Assembly (NCBI GenBank): GCA_903904755.1 | Contig: CAIVDV010000009.1 | Coordinates: forward strand, 124,001 to 188,000 | Direction of reading: 5' to 3' | Origin: an uncultured Acidobacteriaceae bacterium | GTDB lineage: Bacteria > Acidobacteriota > Terriglobia > Terriglobales > Acidobacteriaceae | DNA length: 64,000 nucleotides | Shown: positions 48,227 to 57,221 of the stretch, piece after piece | Layout: every line of letters begins with the position of its first letter | How positions within the stretch are numbered: the first letter of the stretch is position 1 | Notes under the pieces: generated by a model | The model's database searches: none | The model's input: only the letters and a program-made list of their open reading frames with translations | Told to the model about the DNA's origin: nothing | Made by a program: the position numbers and the translations under genes

Positions 48227-50533
48227 TTGAAGCCAGCAGCACGGAAAAGCTGCTCCGGCATGGGCCGGAGTGCAGGACAACGACGTTGGTTCCGGGCGTC
48301 TGCCGGGACAGCGGCGATGATGGTGCTGATGATGCTGGGCGTGCCATCTGCGCATGCCGCAGGAAAAGCTGCCGGCGGGCAGGCTGCGGTGGTGTTGCCG
48401 GTTCTCCATGTGCACAAGGCGAGCGGACCAATCCCAATCGACGGCCGGCTCACGGATCCAGTGTGGCAGCAGGCTGAGCCGGTGGTGCTGACGCAGCAGT
48501 CCCCGCATCCGGGCGCGGAAAATCCCTACAAGACGGAAGTGCGCGTGCTGGAGTACAAGGATGCGCTGTATTTTGGATTCCGGTGCATGGACCCGAATCC
48601 CAGGGCGATTGCCACCCATACGCTGGCGCGGGATGGTTCGATGATTGGCGACGACACCGTGTCGATTGTGCTGGACAGCTTTGGCGACAAGCGGACAGGG
48701 TATTTCTTCCAGATAAACGCGGCAGCCGCGCGCGCGGATGGACTGGTGAGTGGGCCGCTGGATACGTCGTTTGAGTGGGACGGAATTTGGGACGGCAAAA
48801 CCGCACGGACGGCAGATGGGTGGACGGCCGAGATTGTGATTCCGGCACAGACCCTGACCTTTGGCGCGGCGGGGGCGCGATGGGGCTTGGAGTTGGACAG
48901 GTTTATCGCGCGCGACCAGACGGAGCTTCGGTGGGCGTCGCCGCTGCTGGATGCCGACTTTTTTGACATGAGCCGGACCGGGGACTTGGTGCTGGATGAG
49001 CCGCTGAAGCAGGGTCACGGGCTGGAGATTGCGCCGTATCTGCGCGGGACGAAGGTCAGGGACTTCAGCAGAGATGCCTCAAGCTGGCTGACGGCTACCG
49101 GTGGCGAGCTGACCTGGCGGATAACGCCGCAACTGGCCGGGGTACTGACTGTGAATACCGATTTTGCAGAGACCGAAGTGGATGCGCGGCAAGTCAACTC
49201 GACGCCGTTTCCGCTGTACTACCCGGAAAAGCGTGCGTTCTTCCTGGAGGGGGCGAACCAGTACACGTTTGGGCTGGACATGGGACAGACCTTTGTGCCG
49301 TATTACAGCCGGAACGTAGGCCTGCTGGATGGGTATGACATTCCACTGTATGGGGGCCTGAAGCTGAACGGGCACGTGGGGCGGATGAGCATTGGTCTGA
49401 CCGATGTGCAGACGCGGACAACGTGGGTTCCGACGATTGTGCAGCACGCGCTGGGATTGCCGAGCGCGAAGGTTGAGGGGACCAATCTGCTGGCGAGCCG
49501 GGTGGCCTTTGACGTGGATAAGCACCTGCGGTTGGGGACGATTGTGACGCATGGCGACCCGGAGGTGCTGACCAGTAATACGCTGGCGGGTGCAGATGCG
49601 GTATGGCACACGGCGAAGTTCCTGGGCAAGTACACGCTGGAGCTGGGCGGCTGGGGCGCGACGACGCAGGGGGATATGCCGCCGGGCGAGCGCGAAGGCT
49701 GGGGATACCGGTTGGATTATCCGAACGACCTGGTGGCGTGCGCGGCGGGCGAAAACCACTACGGCAATGGATTCATGCCGCTGCTGGGGTTTATTCCGCG
49801 GCCTCAGACCAACCAGTACACGGCCAATTGCAGCTACAAGCCCAGGCCCTCGCAGACGGGGCGGTTCCGGGCCTTCCGGCAGACGGGCTATGACGTGGCG
49901 CTTACGCGGGTGACCGACAACCAGGGAAACCTGGAGAGTGAAGAGATGGACGTGAACCCAATCCACTGGATATTCAACAGCGGCGACACGATTACGGCCG
50001 GAGCGATTCTGCGCCATGAGCGGCTGACGACGCCGTTTGCGATTGTTCCGTCGGTGGCGTATCCAGATGGGGAGTATAATTTTGGACGCCTGAGCATGAA
50101 CTACAACACCAGCCTGAACCGGCAGTTCTGGGTGGCGGGGCAAACCTATGCGGGGCGGTACTATGGCGGAAATATGATGCACCAGAACCTGGGGTTTGGG
50201 TGGAGTCCTCTGCATGGGAGAGCTCAGCTGAATGTGTCCACAGACAACTACTTCGGGCATACCCCGCATGGGAATTTTGTTGAGAAGCTGTGGCAGTTGA
50301 ACGGAGCGTTGTACTGGAGCCCCAACCTGTCAGCCTCGACATTTGTGCAGTACGACAATATTTCCTTTGACCTGAGCAGCAATACTCGGCTGCGCTGGAC
50401 GATGAAGCCCGGGAACGACTTTTTTGTGATCTGGGACCGGACATGGCAGCGGAATGCGGTGGCGCCGGGGTTGAACCTGGCGCCGGCTGCGGAATCGCTC
50501 ACGATGAAGCTGCAGTGGACATTCCGCCTTTAA
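48227..50533 (+). CDS. DUF5916 protein with N-terminal CBM9-like domain, outer-membrane type
   Basis: 768 residues from TTG 48227, which has AGGGGAA eight bases before; ATG 48260 is the alternative. Signal peptide with core AAMMVLMMLGVPSAHA. Residues about 60-215 are a CBM9-like domain: IPIDGRLTDPVWQQAEPVVL, YKDALYFGFRCMDPNP, DDTVSIVLDSFGDKRTGYFF. The rest is DUF5916, a beta-barrel-like region with FAETEVDARQVNSTPFPLYY, PEKRAFFLEGANQYTFGLDM, a Gly/aromatic-rich barrel and a terminal Phe-Arg-Leu. Such proteins are typical of Acidobacteria and Bacteroidetes and probably bind polymer sugars at the outer membrane. Function unproven. Confidence 0.88.
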   Translation: MKPAARKSCSGMGRSAGQRRWFRASAGTAAMMVLMMLGVPSAHAAGKAAGGQAAVVLPVLHVHKASGPIPIDGRLTDPVWQQAEPVVLTQQSPHPGAENPYKTEVRVLEYKDALYFGFRCMDPNPRAIATHTLARDGSMIGDDTVSIVLDSFGDKRTGYFFQINAAAARADGLVSGPLDTSFEWDGIWDGKTARTADGWTAEIVIPAQTLTFGAAGARWGLELDRFIARDQTELRWASPLLDADFFDMSRTGDLVLDEPLKQGHGLEIAPYLRGTKVRDFSRDASSWLTATGGELTWRITPQLAGVLTVNTDFAETEVDARQVNSTPFPLYYPEKRAFFLEGANQYTFGLDMGQTFVPYYSRNVGLLDGYDIPLYGGLKLNGHVGRMSIGLTDVQTRTTWVPTIVQHALGLPSAKVEGTNLLASRVAFDVDKHLRLGTIVTHGDPEVLTSNTLAGADAVWHTAKFLGKYTLELGGWGATTQGDMPPGEREGWGYRLDYPNDLVACAAGENHYGNGFMPLLGFIPRPQTNQYTANCSYKPRPSQTGRFRAFRQTGYDVALTRVTDNQGNLESEEMDVNPIHWIFNSGDTITAGAILRHERLTTPFAIVPSVAYPDGEYNFGRLSMNYNTSLNRQFWVAGQTYAGRYYGGNMMHQNLGFGWSPLHGRAQLNVSTDNYFGHTPHGNFVEKLWQLNGALYWSPNLSASTFVQYDNISFDLSSNTRLRWTMKPGNDFFVIWDRTWQRNAVAPGLNLAPAAESLTMKLQWTFRL

Positions 50534-50547
50534 GATTGGGGTTGTCA

Positions 50548-50567
50548 GCCCGGGTACAAACCCGGGC
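50548..50567. terminator. Hairpin between DUF5916 and S9 peptidase genes
   Basis: Perfect stem GCCCGGGT / ACCCGGGC with loop ACAA, 14 bases after the DUF5916 stop and between convergent genes. No T tract on either side, so it may be a dispersed repeat rather than an intrinsic terminator. Confidence 0.45.
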
Positions 50568-50594
50568 CTAACTCCAAAGCGGATTGCGCCGCGG

Positions 50595-52721
50595 CTACTT
50601 CGCCGCTGGGGTAAAGGCTTTCTCCAGAAAATCCAGAATGTGCTGGCGGGCGTCAAAGCCGTGCCATGGCTCCGGAACAGGCTCGCCGAAGATGCCACGC
50701 GCCAGCGGGCCGTGATCTTCGCGCGGATACGAGACGAGTTCCACGGGCACGCCGTCTTGACGGAGGGCACGATACATTTCGAGCGACTGGCCCAGCGGAT
50801 CTGTGGCATCAGACTCGCCCTGCAGAAGAAGAAAGGGCGTCTTGGCCTGGGATGCGGTGGCCAGCGGGCTTTGACGCCATGCGTCGGCAAAGCTGCGCCA
50901 GGGCTTGCCGAAGTACCAGCGGTCATACCAACTGCCGCCTTCGGTGCCGTACTCGCTGAACTGGTCGATAACGGGAGCGCCGGAAATGATGGCACGGAAC
51001 CGGTTCGTCTTGCCCTCGGCAAAGCCAGCCATTTCGCCGCCGTAGCTGTAGCCCATAAGGGCGAGGCGGTTGCTGTCGATGGGGAAGTTCTGGATGGCGG
51101 CATCGACGCCGGCCATTACATCGCGGAAGTCTCCGCCACCGAGATCATTCTTGTTGGCGGCGGCGAAATGGACACCGTAGGCGGAAGAGCCACGCGGATT
51201 CGGGCGGAGAATTGCGTATCCGCGACCAACCAGCAGCGCAGCCCAGGCATCGTAGCGGTCCTCCCATGCGCCGAGTGGGCCGCCGTGGACATCGACGATG
51301 AGAGGAACCTTGCCTTTGGCTGAGCCAGTCGGAAGGTAGAGGAGCCCCTCGATGGTGAGGTTGTCGGATTTCCAGCTGATGACCTGGGACTTAACGGCAG
51401 AGAGGCCAGCGGGGGCGAGCGGCGGAATGGCTACGGGCTGGCATTGGGCGGTAATCTGCGTGGCAAAACATAGGGTTTCCGGCTGATCGCTGGCCTGGGT
51501 TAGCCACAGGAAACCGGTCTGCTTCGCATTGGTGGCGATGCCGGTGAGGATTGGGGCGGGGGAGGAGAGCTCCGTAACTATTGCCTTGGCGGGGTCAATC
51601 GTGGCCAACCCGAGTCGGGTACCGTGGGCGATGGGGGCGAGGACCAAGCCGTCGGGGCGGTAGAGGAAGTCCCCGTAGCCGAGACCGCCGAGGAAGCCGC
51701 CAGTGAGACGTCGGGGGATGGCGGTGGTGAGGTCTGGCGAGAGGTCGAGAGCAAATAGGTCTTCGACACCAGGGGGCGCGTCTTCTGGAGTTTGTGCGGT
51801 GAAGACGACTTGGAGGCCGTCGGCGCGCCAGTTGAAGCTGCGAATGGTGCCGGGGAGCTTGGCGAGTTGGATTGGCTTATCGAGCGCGACCGGGGAGAGG
51901 TGCCAGGCCTGGGCAGCGGGGCCGAGGTCGCTGAGTTCGTTGGGCGGGTCGGTGACGACGAGGATGCCGTCACCAATGGGAGACCAGGTGGCCGCAACGA
52001 CGTTGGGTGCGATGGAGGCGAGACGGAGGTCGCCGTCGATTGCGCCGCTGGGCTTGAGTACAGCGAGATAAAGGCGGGTGCCGTGATGCTCATGGTTCAC
52101 CCAGTTGGCGTCGGCCTTGGCTTCGTGTGCTTTCTTTTCGCCGGGCGTTTCGGGGTCGGCGGCCCAGATTGCGAGGGTGCGGCCGTCCGGTGAAATGGCA
52201 TATCCACTGACGGAGATGGGCAGGGGCTCGGGCTTGCTGTCGGGCTTGCCAGCGGCTTTCGGGTCGGCCGGGGGAATGGCGTTGGGCAGGCGGGAGTCGT
52301 CTACCTGGGGCAGCACCTTGAGGTCCAGGGGCATGGCTTCGCCGCCGGTCATGGGAAGGCGGAAAAGCTGAGTCTGCTCACCCCGGTGGGCAAGGAAGAA
52401 GATGGCGGAGCCGTCAGGAGCCCATTTCGCACCGCGTTCGCCGCGCTTGTCGCTCTCAGGGGAGCGGGTGAGTTGGCGGGGCTCGCCACCGGATACAGCA
52501 GAAAGCCAGAGGTGGGTCGCGCCGCCATCGGCGGTTGATTCGGTGATTGTGTATAGAACCTGGATGCCGTCAGGGGAGAGCTGAGGGTTGGAAATCGCGC
52601 CGAGATGGCGGAGATCTTCACTGGTGGGAAAATGGGCCTGAGCCGAAAGGGGGAGCGTGGCGAGAATCGGGAGGATGGCTTTAAAAACCAGGGCGGAGGC
52701 GCGGCGGCGAGCACGTGTCAT
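50595..52721 (-). CDS. Secreted S9 family prolyl oligopeptidase / acylaminoacyl-peptidase
   Basis: 708 residues from ATG 52721; the frame extends 28 residues further, without homology. Signal peptide of about 25 residues ending LSAQA. A seven-bladed beta-propeller (about 35-450) has WD-like strands such as SPDGIQVLYTI, WAPDGSAIFFLA and SPDGRTLAIWA. The alpha/beta-hydrolase domain (about 460-700) has VDVHGGPLGAW (oxyanion), catalytic Ser in LMGYSYGGEMAGF, Asp in LLQGESDATDPLGQ and His in REDHGPL. Cleaves short peptides, probably in the periplasm. Placed between infC and rpmI with the DUF5916 gene. Confidence 0.94.
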   Translation of the reverse strand: MTRARRRASALVFKAILPILATLPLSAQAHFPTSEDLRHLGAISNPQLSPDGIQVLYTITESTADGGATHLWLSAVSGGEPRQLTRSPESDKRGERGAKWAPDGSAIFFLAHRGEQTQLFRLPMTGGEAMPLDLKVLPQVDDSRLPNAIPPADPKAAGKPDSKPEPLPISVSGYAISPDGRTLAIWAADPETPGEKKAHEAKADANWVNHEHHGTRLYLAVLKPSGAIDGDLRLASIAPNVVAATWSPIGDGILVVTDPPNELSDLGPAAQAWHLSPVALDKPIQLAKLPGTIRSFNWRADGLQVVFTAQTPEDAPPGVEDLFALDLSPDLTTAIPRRLTGGFLGGLGYGDFLYRPDGLVLAPIAHGTRLGLATIDPAKAIVTELSSPAPILTGIATNAKQTGFLWLTQASDQPETLCFATQITAQCQPVAIPPLAPAGLSAVKSQVISWKSDNLTIEGLLYLPTGSAKGKVPLIVDVHGGPLGAWEDRYDAWAALLVGRGYAILRPNPRGSSAYGVHFAAANKNDLGGGDFRDVMAGVDAAIQNFPIDSNRLALMGYSYGGEMAGFAEGKTNRFRAIISGAPVIDQFSEYGTEGGSWYDRWYFGKPWRSFADAWRQSPLATASQAKTPFLLLQGESDATDPLGQSLEMYRALRQDGVPVELVSYPREDHGPLARGIFGEPVPEPWHGFDARQHILDFLEKAFTPAAK

Positions 52722-52763
52722 TTGGGAAATATATAACGCCGTGCCTGAAAATGCGCATAACAG

Positions 52764-52796
52764 AAAACAGCCGCCCTGCCCAAAGGCGGAGCGGCT
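52764..52796 (-). terminator. Rho-independent terminator of infC
   Basis: Stem AGCCGC / GCGGCT (52769-52774, 52791-52796) with inner G/C pairs, then a T-rich tract on the minus strand (A run 52764-52767). It lies 20 bases past the infC stop and explains why infC is not read into rpmI. Confidence 0.75.
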
Positions 52797-52817
52797 GCAG
52801 GACATTGAAGAGTTGTG

Positions 52818-53435
52818 CTACTGCTGGACGGGCGCGGCAGGAGCCGGTGCAGCCGGACGCGGCGGCTGCGGGGCCGCTGGCTGGGCCTGCTGCTTCGGCT
52901 CGGCCTTTTTGCTGGGCGCGATGATGGCGTGAAGGATGGTGCCTTCCATGCGGGGCATGAATTCGACCACACCGGCCTCGCCAATGTCTTGAATCAGACG
53001 GTTGATGATGGCATAGCCGAGTTCGCGGTGGGCCATCTGACGGCCACGGAAGCGCAGACTCGCCTTGACCTTGTCGCCATCATTGAGAAAGCGGACAGAT
53101 TGGTTCTTCTTGGTCTGGTAGTCATGCTCGTCGACGGTCACCGAGAACTTGACTTCCTTCACGACGATGACCTTCTGCTTCTTGCGGGCAGCGCTTTCGC
53201 TCTTGTCTTTCTCGTAGAGGAAGCGACCGTAGTCCTGGATGCGGCAGACCGGGGGGACAGCGTTGGGCGAAACCTCAACCAGGTCGAGTCCCCGCTCCTT
53301 GGCAATACGGAGTGCCTCAAAAGGTGGGAGAATGCCGAGCTGCTCACCGTTTTCGTCGATGACGCGGATCTCGCGCGCGCGGATTCTTTCGTTGATACGG
53401 ATAAATTGACGGGCCGAACGCTTATCGAATGCTAT
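52818..53435 (-). CDS. infC: Translation initiation factor IF-3, apparent AUA start
   Basis: 205 residues. IF3 N-domain FIRINERIRAREIRVIDENG, LPPFEALRIAKERGLDLVEV and the C-domain KFSVTVDEHDYQTKKNQSVR, FRGRQMAHRELGYAIINRLI are complete; the last 30 residues are a Pro/Ala/Gln tail. Between the upstream in-frame TGA and residue 91 there is no ATG, GTG or TTG (first is GTG at 53162, inside the protein). GGAGG at 53442-53446 lies six bases before an ATA codon at 53433-53435, giving MAFDKRSARQF. IF3 genes are known to use AUU and related weak starts for autoregulation, so AUA is a credible start here. Terminator follows. Confidence 0.95.
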   Translation of the reverse strand: MAFDKRSARQFIRINERIRAREIRVIDENGEQLGILPPFEALRIAKERGLDLVEVSPNAVPPVCRIQDYGRFLYEKDKSESAARKKQKVIVVKEVKFSVTVDEHDYQTKKNQSVRFLNDGDKVKASLRFRGRQMAHRELGYAIINRLIQDIGEAGVVEFMPRMEGTILHAIIAPSKKAEPKQQAQPAAPQPPRPAAPAPAAPVQQ

Positions 53436-53563
53436 GGGTCCCCTCCGGGTGCGTATTGCCCTTCAGATGGACACACGCCTGCGCTTCCAGTATAGCATCG
53501 GTTGGATTTCGGGTCCCGGCCGCGTTCCGGGAAGAAAGCAGGTTTTGCGGAACGGGGAAGCTG

Positions 53564-53995
53564 TCAGGCGGCAGCGGTTGGGCTTTGGGAAAGGATTTGG
53601 AAGAGCAGTGCCGCGATAGTGAGAGGCTGCAGTTCGCGGTCAATCGCCCGGTCGGCGAGCAGGTAGATGCCGGTCAGGGCTTGGCGGACTGCGCAGCCTA
53701 CCGCACAGTCAGGATGGGGGTGGTTGCGGTGCATGCGGGGACCGTCTGGCTGGGCGACAGCTTGGCGGACTGCGGCGAGTGTGAGGTGAATCGCTGGCAT
53801 CGCGAGCTGCCAGCCACCCCCGCCGGCGCGGCGCGCGGTTACCAGGTTGGAGCGGCGGAGCGCGGCAAGCAGGCGGCGGACAACGACTGGATTGGTGCCC
53901 GTGGCCGTAGCCAGGTACTCCGAGGTGAGGCGATTGCCGGGCTGCTGTGCCATAAGGCACAGGAGGTGAACGGCGAGAGAGAAGCGGGAGTTCAT
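53564..53995 (-). CDS. Rrf2 family transcription regulator
   Basis: 143 residues. Rrf2 winged helix: NSRFSLAVHLLCLMAQQPGN, LTSEYLATATGTNPVVVRRLL and LVTARRAGGGGWQLAMPAIH. It carries a CAVGC pair (CAVGCAVRQAL) rather than the three-cysteine cluster of IscR/NsrR, so it is more like YwnA-type members. Divergent from the NAD(P)-binding reductase at 54127 with 131 bases between the starts, which suggests direct control of that gene. TGTACA occurs close to its own start. Confidence 0.9.
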   Translation of the reverse strand: MNSRFSLAVHLLCLMAQQPGNRLTSEYLATATGTNPVVVRRLLAALRRSNLVTARRAGGGGWQLAMPAIHLTLAAVRQAVAQPDGPRMHRNHPHPDCAVGCAVRQALTGIYLLADRAIDRELQPLTIAALLFQILSQSPTAAA

Positions 53996-54126
53996 GATTG
54001 TTGTACAGAATACGGGATGCGAGTGGGTAGGTGGCGGGATTGAATTAATTGTAACTTTTCTTGCGACGAATTGAATGCGGCCGGTATCTATGGAGATGAG
54101 GCAACAGATGCCGAGGAGATTTCACC

Positions 54127-54756
54127 ATGAAGATTGCCATGTATGGCGCGACCGGCAATGCCGGAAGCAGGATTTTGACGGAGTTGTTGCAGCGTAGACA
54201 CGAAGTGACGGCAGTTGTGCGCGACCCGGCGAAGGTGCCCGCGCAGGATGGACTGAAGGTAGTGGCGGGTGATGTGCACTCCGCCGCCGGAGTTGCGGAA
54301 AAGATCGCCGGAGCGGACGTCGTGGTGAGCGCGTACGGGCCACCGCATACGGATACAGACCAGTTGCTGGGCGTGACGGAGAACTTTCTGGCGGCAGTGA
54401 AGGCTGCCGGGGTTAGACGCTTTGTCTTCGTGGGAGGCGCGGGAAGCCTGGAAGTTGCTCCGGGGGTGACTCTGCTGGCCAGCGGACACCTGCCGGAAGC
54501 CTGGATTGCGATTGCAACCTCGCACGCAAAGGCGCAAGACCTTGCGAAGGCTTCAGATGTGAACTGGACAGTCTTCAGCCCCGCGGCGTTTTTTGAGCCG
54601 GGCGAGCGGACGGGCAAGTTCCGCCTAGGCGGAGACCAGCTGATTGTGGATTCTGCGGGCAAGAGCTGGATTTCCATGGAAGACTACGCGATTGCGCTGG
54701 TGGATGAGCTGGAGACACCGAAGTACGAGCGGGCAAGGTTCACGGCCGGTTACTAA
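54127..54756 (+). CDS. NAD(P)-binding reductase of the NmrA/SDR-like type
   Basis: 209 residues. Rossmann motif MYGATGNAGSRIL at the N-terminus (YGATGxxG), VTAVVRDP, LKVVAGDVHSA, VVVSAYGPPH, RFVFVGGAGSLEV, and NWTVFSPAAFFEPGERTGKF. Similar to YwnB/NmrA-like NAD(P)H-binding proteins that are widely paired with Rrf2 or YwnA regulators. Probably responds to electrophile or redox stress. GAGGAG before the ATG; a good terminator follows. Divergent from the Rrf2 gene. Confidence 0.9.
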   Translation: MKIAMYGATGNAGSRILTELLQRRHEVTAVVRDPAKVPAQDGLKVVAGDVHSAAGVAEKIAGADVVVSAYGPPHTDTDQLLGVTENFLAAVKAAGVRRFVFVGGAGSLEVAPGVTLLASGHLPEAWIAIATSHAKAQDLAKASDVNWTVFSPAAFFEPGERTGKFRLGGDQLIVDSAGKSWISMEDYAIALVDELETPKYERARFTAGY

Positions 54757-54772
54757 GGCAACGAGACAGAGG

Positions 54773-54807
54773 AGGCCGCAGTGGAGGATATCCGCCGCGG
54801 CCTTTTT
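54773..54807 (+). terminator. Rho-independent terminator after the NAD(P)-binding reductase
   Basis: Stem AGGCCGC / GCGGCCT (54773-54779, 54797-54803) with an inner GGAT/ATCC pairing, followed by a T5 run. Confidence 0.88.
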
Positions 54808-54828
54808 GCGTTTGTAAGGCCGGTTGGC

Positions 54829-55638
54829 TCAGAGGCCCTTCAGCAGACCGACCAGGCGGGCGAATGCCACACGGCGGGCCTCGGCGTTTTCCTTGCTGGC
54901 ATCCGGTGCCTCGCCGGCACGCATAAATCCGTGACCCGCACCAGGGTAGATGACGGGCTCAAACCGCTTTCCCGCCGACTTCATTGCCTGCACGGTGTCT
55001 GGCACCGTTGCGGTGATGCGTGCGTCGTTGCCGGCGTAAAAGGCGTAGATGGGGGCCTGAATTTTGGGCAGGAGTGAGGCATCGGGTGCCGGGCCGTAGA
55101 ACACGAAGGCAGCGTTTAGGTCGGTACGGTGCGCGGCGTACTCGAAGGTGTGGCCACCGCCCCAGCAGAATCCGATGACGGCGAGCTTGCCGTTACCGGC
55201 AGGCAAATGCTTGCCGTAGTCGGCCGCAGCGTCAAGATCGGCAGTGACCTGCGCAGGAGGGAGGGCAAAGACTGCTTTCACGACCGCGTCCGCATCCGGG
55301 AATTCGCTGGTGCCGCCACCCTTCGGGCCGGACCCGGACAGCAAATCGGGCGCAACAACGATGTAGCCGGCGGCAGCAAGCTCATCGGCCATCTCGCGGG
55401 CCCAGTCACTCAGGCCAAAAATCTCGTGAATCAGCACCAGCACGGGCGCCTTGTTGGGCACCTCCGGATAGACGACCCAGGTATTCACGGTCTGCGTGCC
55501 TACCTTGAGGGAAACCCACTCGCGGTGGCGTGGAGATTTGTCGAGAGCCTGGCGTTCCCAGTCCTGAGTGTGTGCGGGAAGCATGACGAGGAGGGCGGCG
55601 GCGAGCAGAAAGAAGGGGGCGAGGCGGGAAGTTCTCAT
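54829..55638 (-). CDS. Secreted dienelactone hydrolase family protein
   Basis: 269 residues from ATG 55638. Signal peptide about 1-24 (LAPFFLLAAALLVMLPAHTQ). Alpha/beta hydrolase of the DLH family: VLVLIHEIFGLSDWAREMAD, YIVVAPDLLSGSGP, the nucleophile Cys in VIGFCWGGGHTFEYA, Asp in YAGNDARI, and His in GAGHGFMRAGE. Family enzymes open dienelactones or hydrolyse related small esters; many periplasmic members are of unknown substrate. Convergent with the reductase gene. Confidence 0.93.
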   Translation of the reverse strand: MRTSRLAPFFLLAAALLVMLPAHTQDWERQALDKSPRHREWVSLKVGTQTVNTWVVYPEVPNKAPVLVLIHEIFGLSDWAREMADELAAAGYIVVAPDLLSGSGPKGGGTSEFPDADAVVKAVFALPPAQVTADLDAAADYGKHLPAGNGKLAVIGFCWGGGHTFEYAAHRTDLNAAFVFYGPAPDASLLPKIQAPIYAFYAGNDARITATVPDTVQAMKSAGKRFEPVIYPGAGHGFMRAGEAPDASKENAEARRVAFARLVGLLKGL

Positions 55639-55686
55639 TCCGGGGATTTTAGGCTGATGGGCGCGGCGGAGCAAGTATTGGATTGG

Positions 55687-57084
55687 TCAAGCGGTCTGGG
55701 CGGGGATGAAATAGCCGTTAAGAGTGTTGTCCCGGTTCAGCGCGTCGACTGTGACGGTGCCAAGCTGGTTGGCGGGCGCGGGATGGCAGAGAGTGACAGG
55801 CAGGAAGTTGTCGGTGAGTGCTGAGCCGTGGCCGAGTGCAGCTTCCGTCGGGCTGGCATTGAGGGTGACAGCGGGGAGCGATTGACCCACAAATGTAGCG
55901 CGGAAGGCACGGGCCTTGTCGCGTGCTAGGGCTTCGAGCGCGGCCATCCGCTGTCGGACGGCAAGGTGGGGAACGGGCGAGTCCTGATGAAGTTGCCAGC
56001 CCGGGGTGCCGGGGCGGGGAGAAAAGGGGAACAGATGGAGGTAGGCAATGGGAAGTGCTGCGAGCAAGTCGTGGGTCTCCCGGAATTCGGCATCCGACTC
56101 GCCGGGGAAGCCGACCATAACGTCGGCCCCCAGGCACAGTGCAGGGCCGGCGGCGGCGCGCAGTTGGGTGGCCTTTTCGGCATAGTGCCAGGGGCGGTAA
56201 CGGCGGTGCATGCGACGAAGAACCGAGTCAGATCCAGATTGGAGCGGGAGATGTGCATGCCGGGCGAGTCTTGCCGTAGGACCGAATTCGGCAAGGAGCT
56301 GAATGAGGTCGGGCGTCCAGTCCATCGGCTCAATGGAGCTAACGCGGAGCCGAGGAAGCGCAGTGGTGGTCAAAATATTGCGGACAAGATCTGCGAGATT
56401 CGCCGGCTGGTCAGGTTCGGCGGCCAAATCACGCCCCCACCGGCCAAGATTGATGCCCGAAAAGACCAGTTCCCTCCCCCCAGCGGCGACAAAACCCTGC
56501 ACCTGAGCGAAGATTTTTTCGGCCCCGAGGCTGCGGGAGTTGCCGCGCGTGGCCGGAATGACACAGAAAGTACAACGGTTGCTGCAGCCCTCCTGGATCT
56601 TGAGATTGGGGCGTGTCTGGTGGCCCGGCAGGATCTGGGCCTCTTCCAGGGCAGAGTGAGCGAAGGCATCGTCGGCCCAAATGGATGTGGCGGCAAGCTG
56701 GGCGGTCGGGATAACCGGCGCTGCGGCGGTCGTAGCCGTTGGCCCGGGCAGGAATTGCTGAAGAATCGAAGGCAGCAGGCCCTTGTGGCTGTTCCCCACC
56801 ACGGCCGAAACCCCCGGCAGCGCAGCCACCTCCTCCGGCGCACGCTGGGCATAGCAGCCCGTCACCACAACCCGCGCCTGCAAGTTCATCCGGCGTGCCT
56901 TCCGCAAAAAAGCACGTGCGTCCCGGTCCGCCTCTGAGGTCACCGAGCACGTATTCACAACCACCAAATCTGCTTCCGCCAAAGGCGCTTCCGCCAGGCC
57001 CAACTCACGAAGACGCGCGCTCACGGACTCGCCATCAGCCCGGGCGGCGCGACATCCGAAATTTTCGACGTGAAAGCCGGTCAC
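55687..57084 (-). CDS. mtaB: Radical-SAM tRNA methylthiotransferase, MtaB-like
   Basis: 465 residues, GTG start at 57084. N-terminal UPF0004 domain with cluster cysteines 11, 46 and 77 (ENFGCRAA, VVNTCSVTS, VVTGCYAQ), radical-SAM motif CSNRCTFC (Cys167, 171, 174), then LVFSGINLGRWG, LRVSSIEPMDWT, HLPLQSGSDSVLRRMHRRY and GADVMVGFPGESDAEF. The EP in SSIEP and the NLGRWG block favour MtaB (t6A37 to ms2t6A37) over MiaB, with moderate certainty. C-terminal TRAM-like part is short. Uses two 4Fe-4S clusters and SAM. Confidence 0.92.
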   Translation of the reverse strand: MTGFHVENFGCRAARADGESVSARLRELGLAEAPLAEADLVVVNTCSVTSEADRDARAFLRKARRMNLQARVVVTGCYAQRAPEEVAALPGVSAVVGNSHKGLLPSILQQFLPGPTATTAAAPVIPTAQLAATSIWADDAFAHSALEEAQILPGHQTRPNLKIQEGCSNRCTFCVIPATRGNSRSLGAEKIFAQVQGFVAAGGRELVFSGINLGRWGRDLAAEPDQPANLADLVRNILTTTALPRLRVSSIEPMDWTPDLIQLLAEFGPTARLARHAHLPLQSGSDSVLRRMHRRYRPWHYAEKATQLRAAAGPALCLGADVMVGFPGESDAEFRETHDLLAALPIAYLHLFPFSPRPGTPGWQLHQDSPVPHLAVRQRMAALEALARDKARAFRATFVGQSLPAVTLNASPTEAALGHGSALTDNFLPVTLCHPAPANQLGTVTVDALNRDNTLNGYFIPAQTA

Positions 57085-57221
57085 GATTCAAGGATAGCAA
57101 CCGGGTGGATTCCGTGGCCGACTTGAAAGACAACCCTGGGTGTGAGACGGGCGGGATTTGGGTACCCATACAATAGAAGCACTGCCACGCGAGCGGCCTC
57201 TCCCTCCCAAGGACCCTGCGA

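Noticed and set aside
40420-52700. Base-skew switch near 48.1 kb (C-rich plus strand before, G-rich after) as a replication origin or terminus
   Set aside because: The bias alternates gene by gene across the whole window and no DnaA boxes or dif-like site were seen; not supportable by eye.
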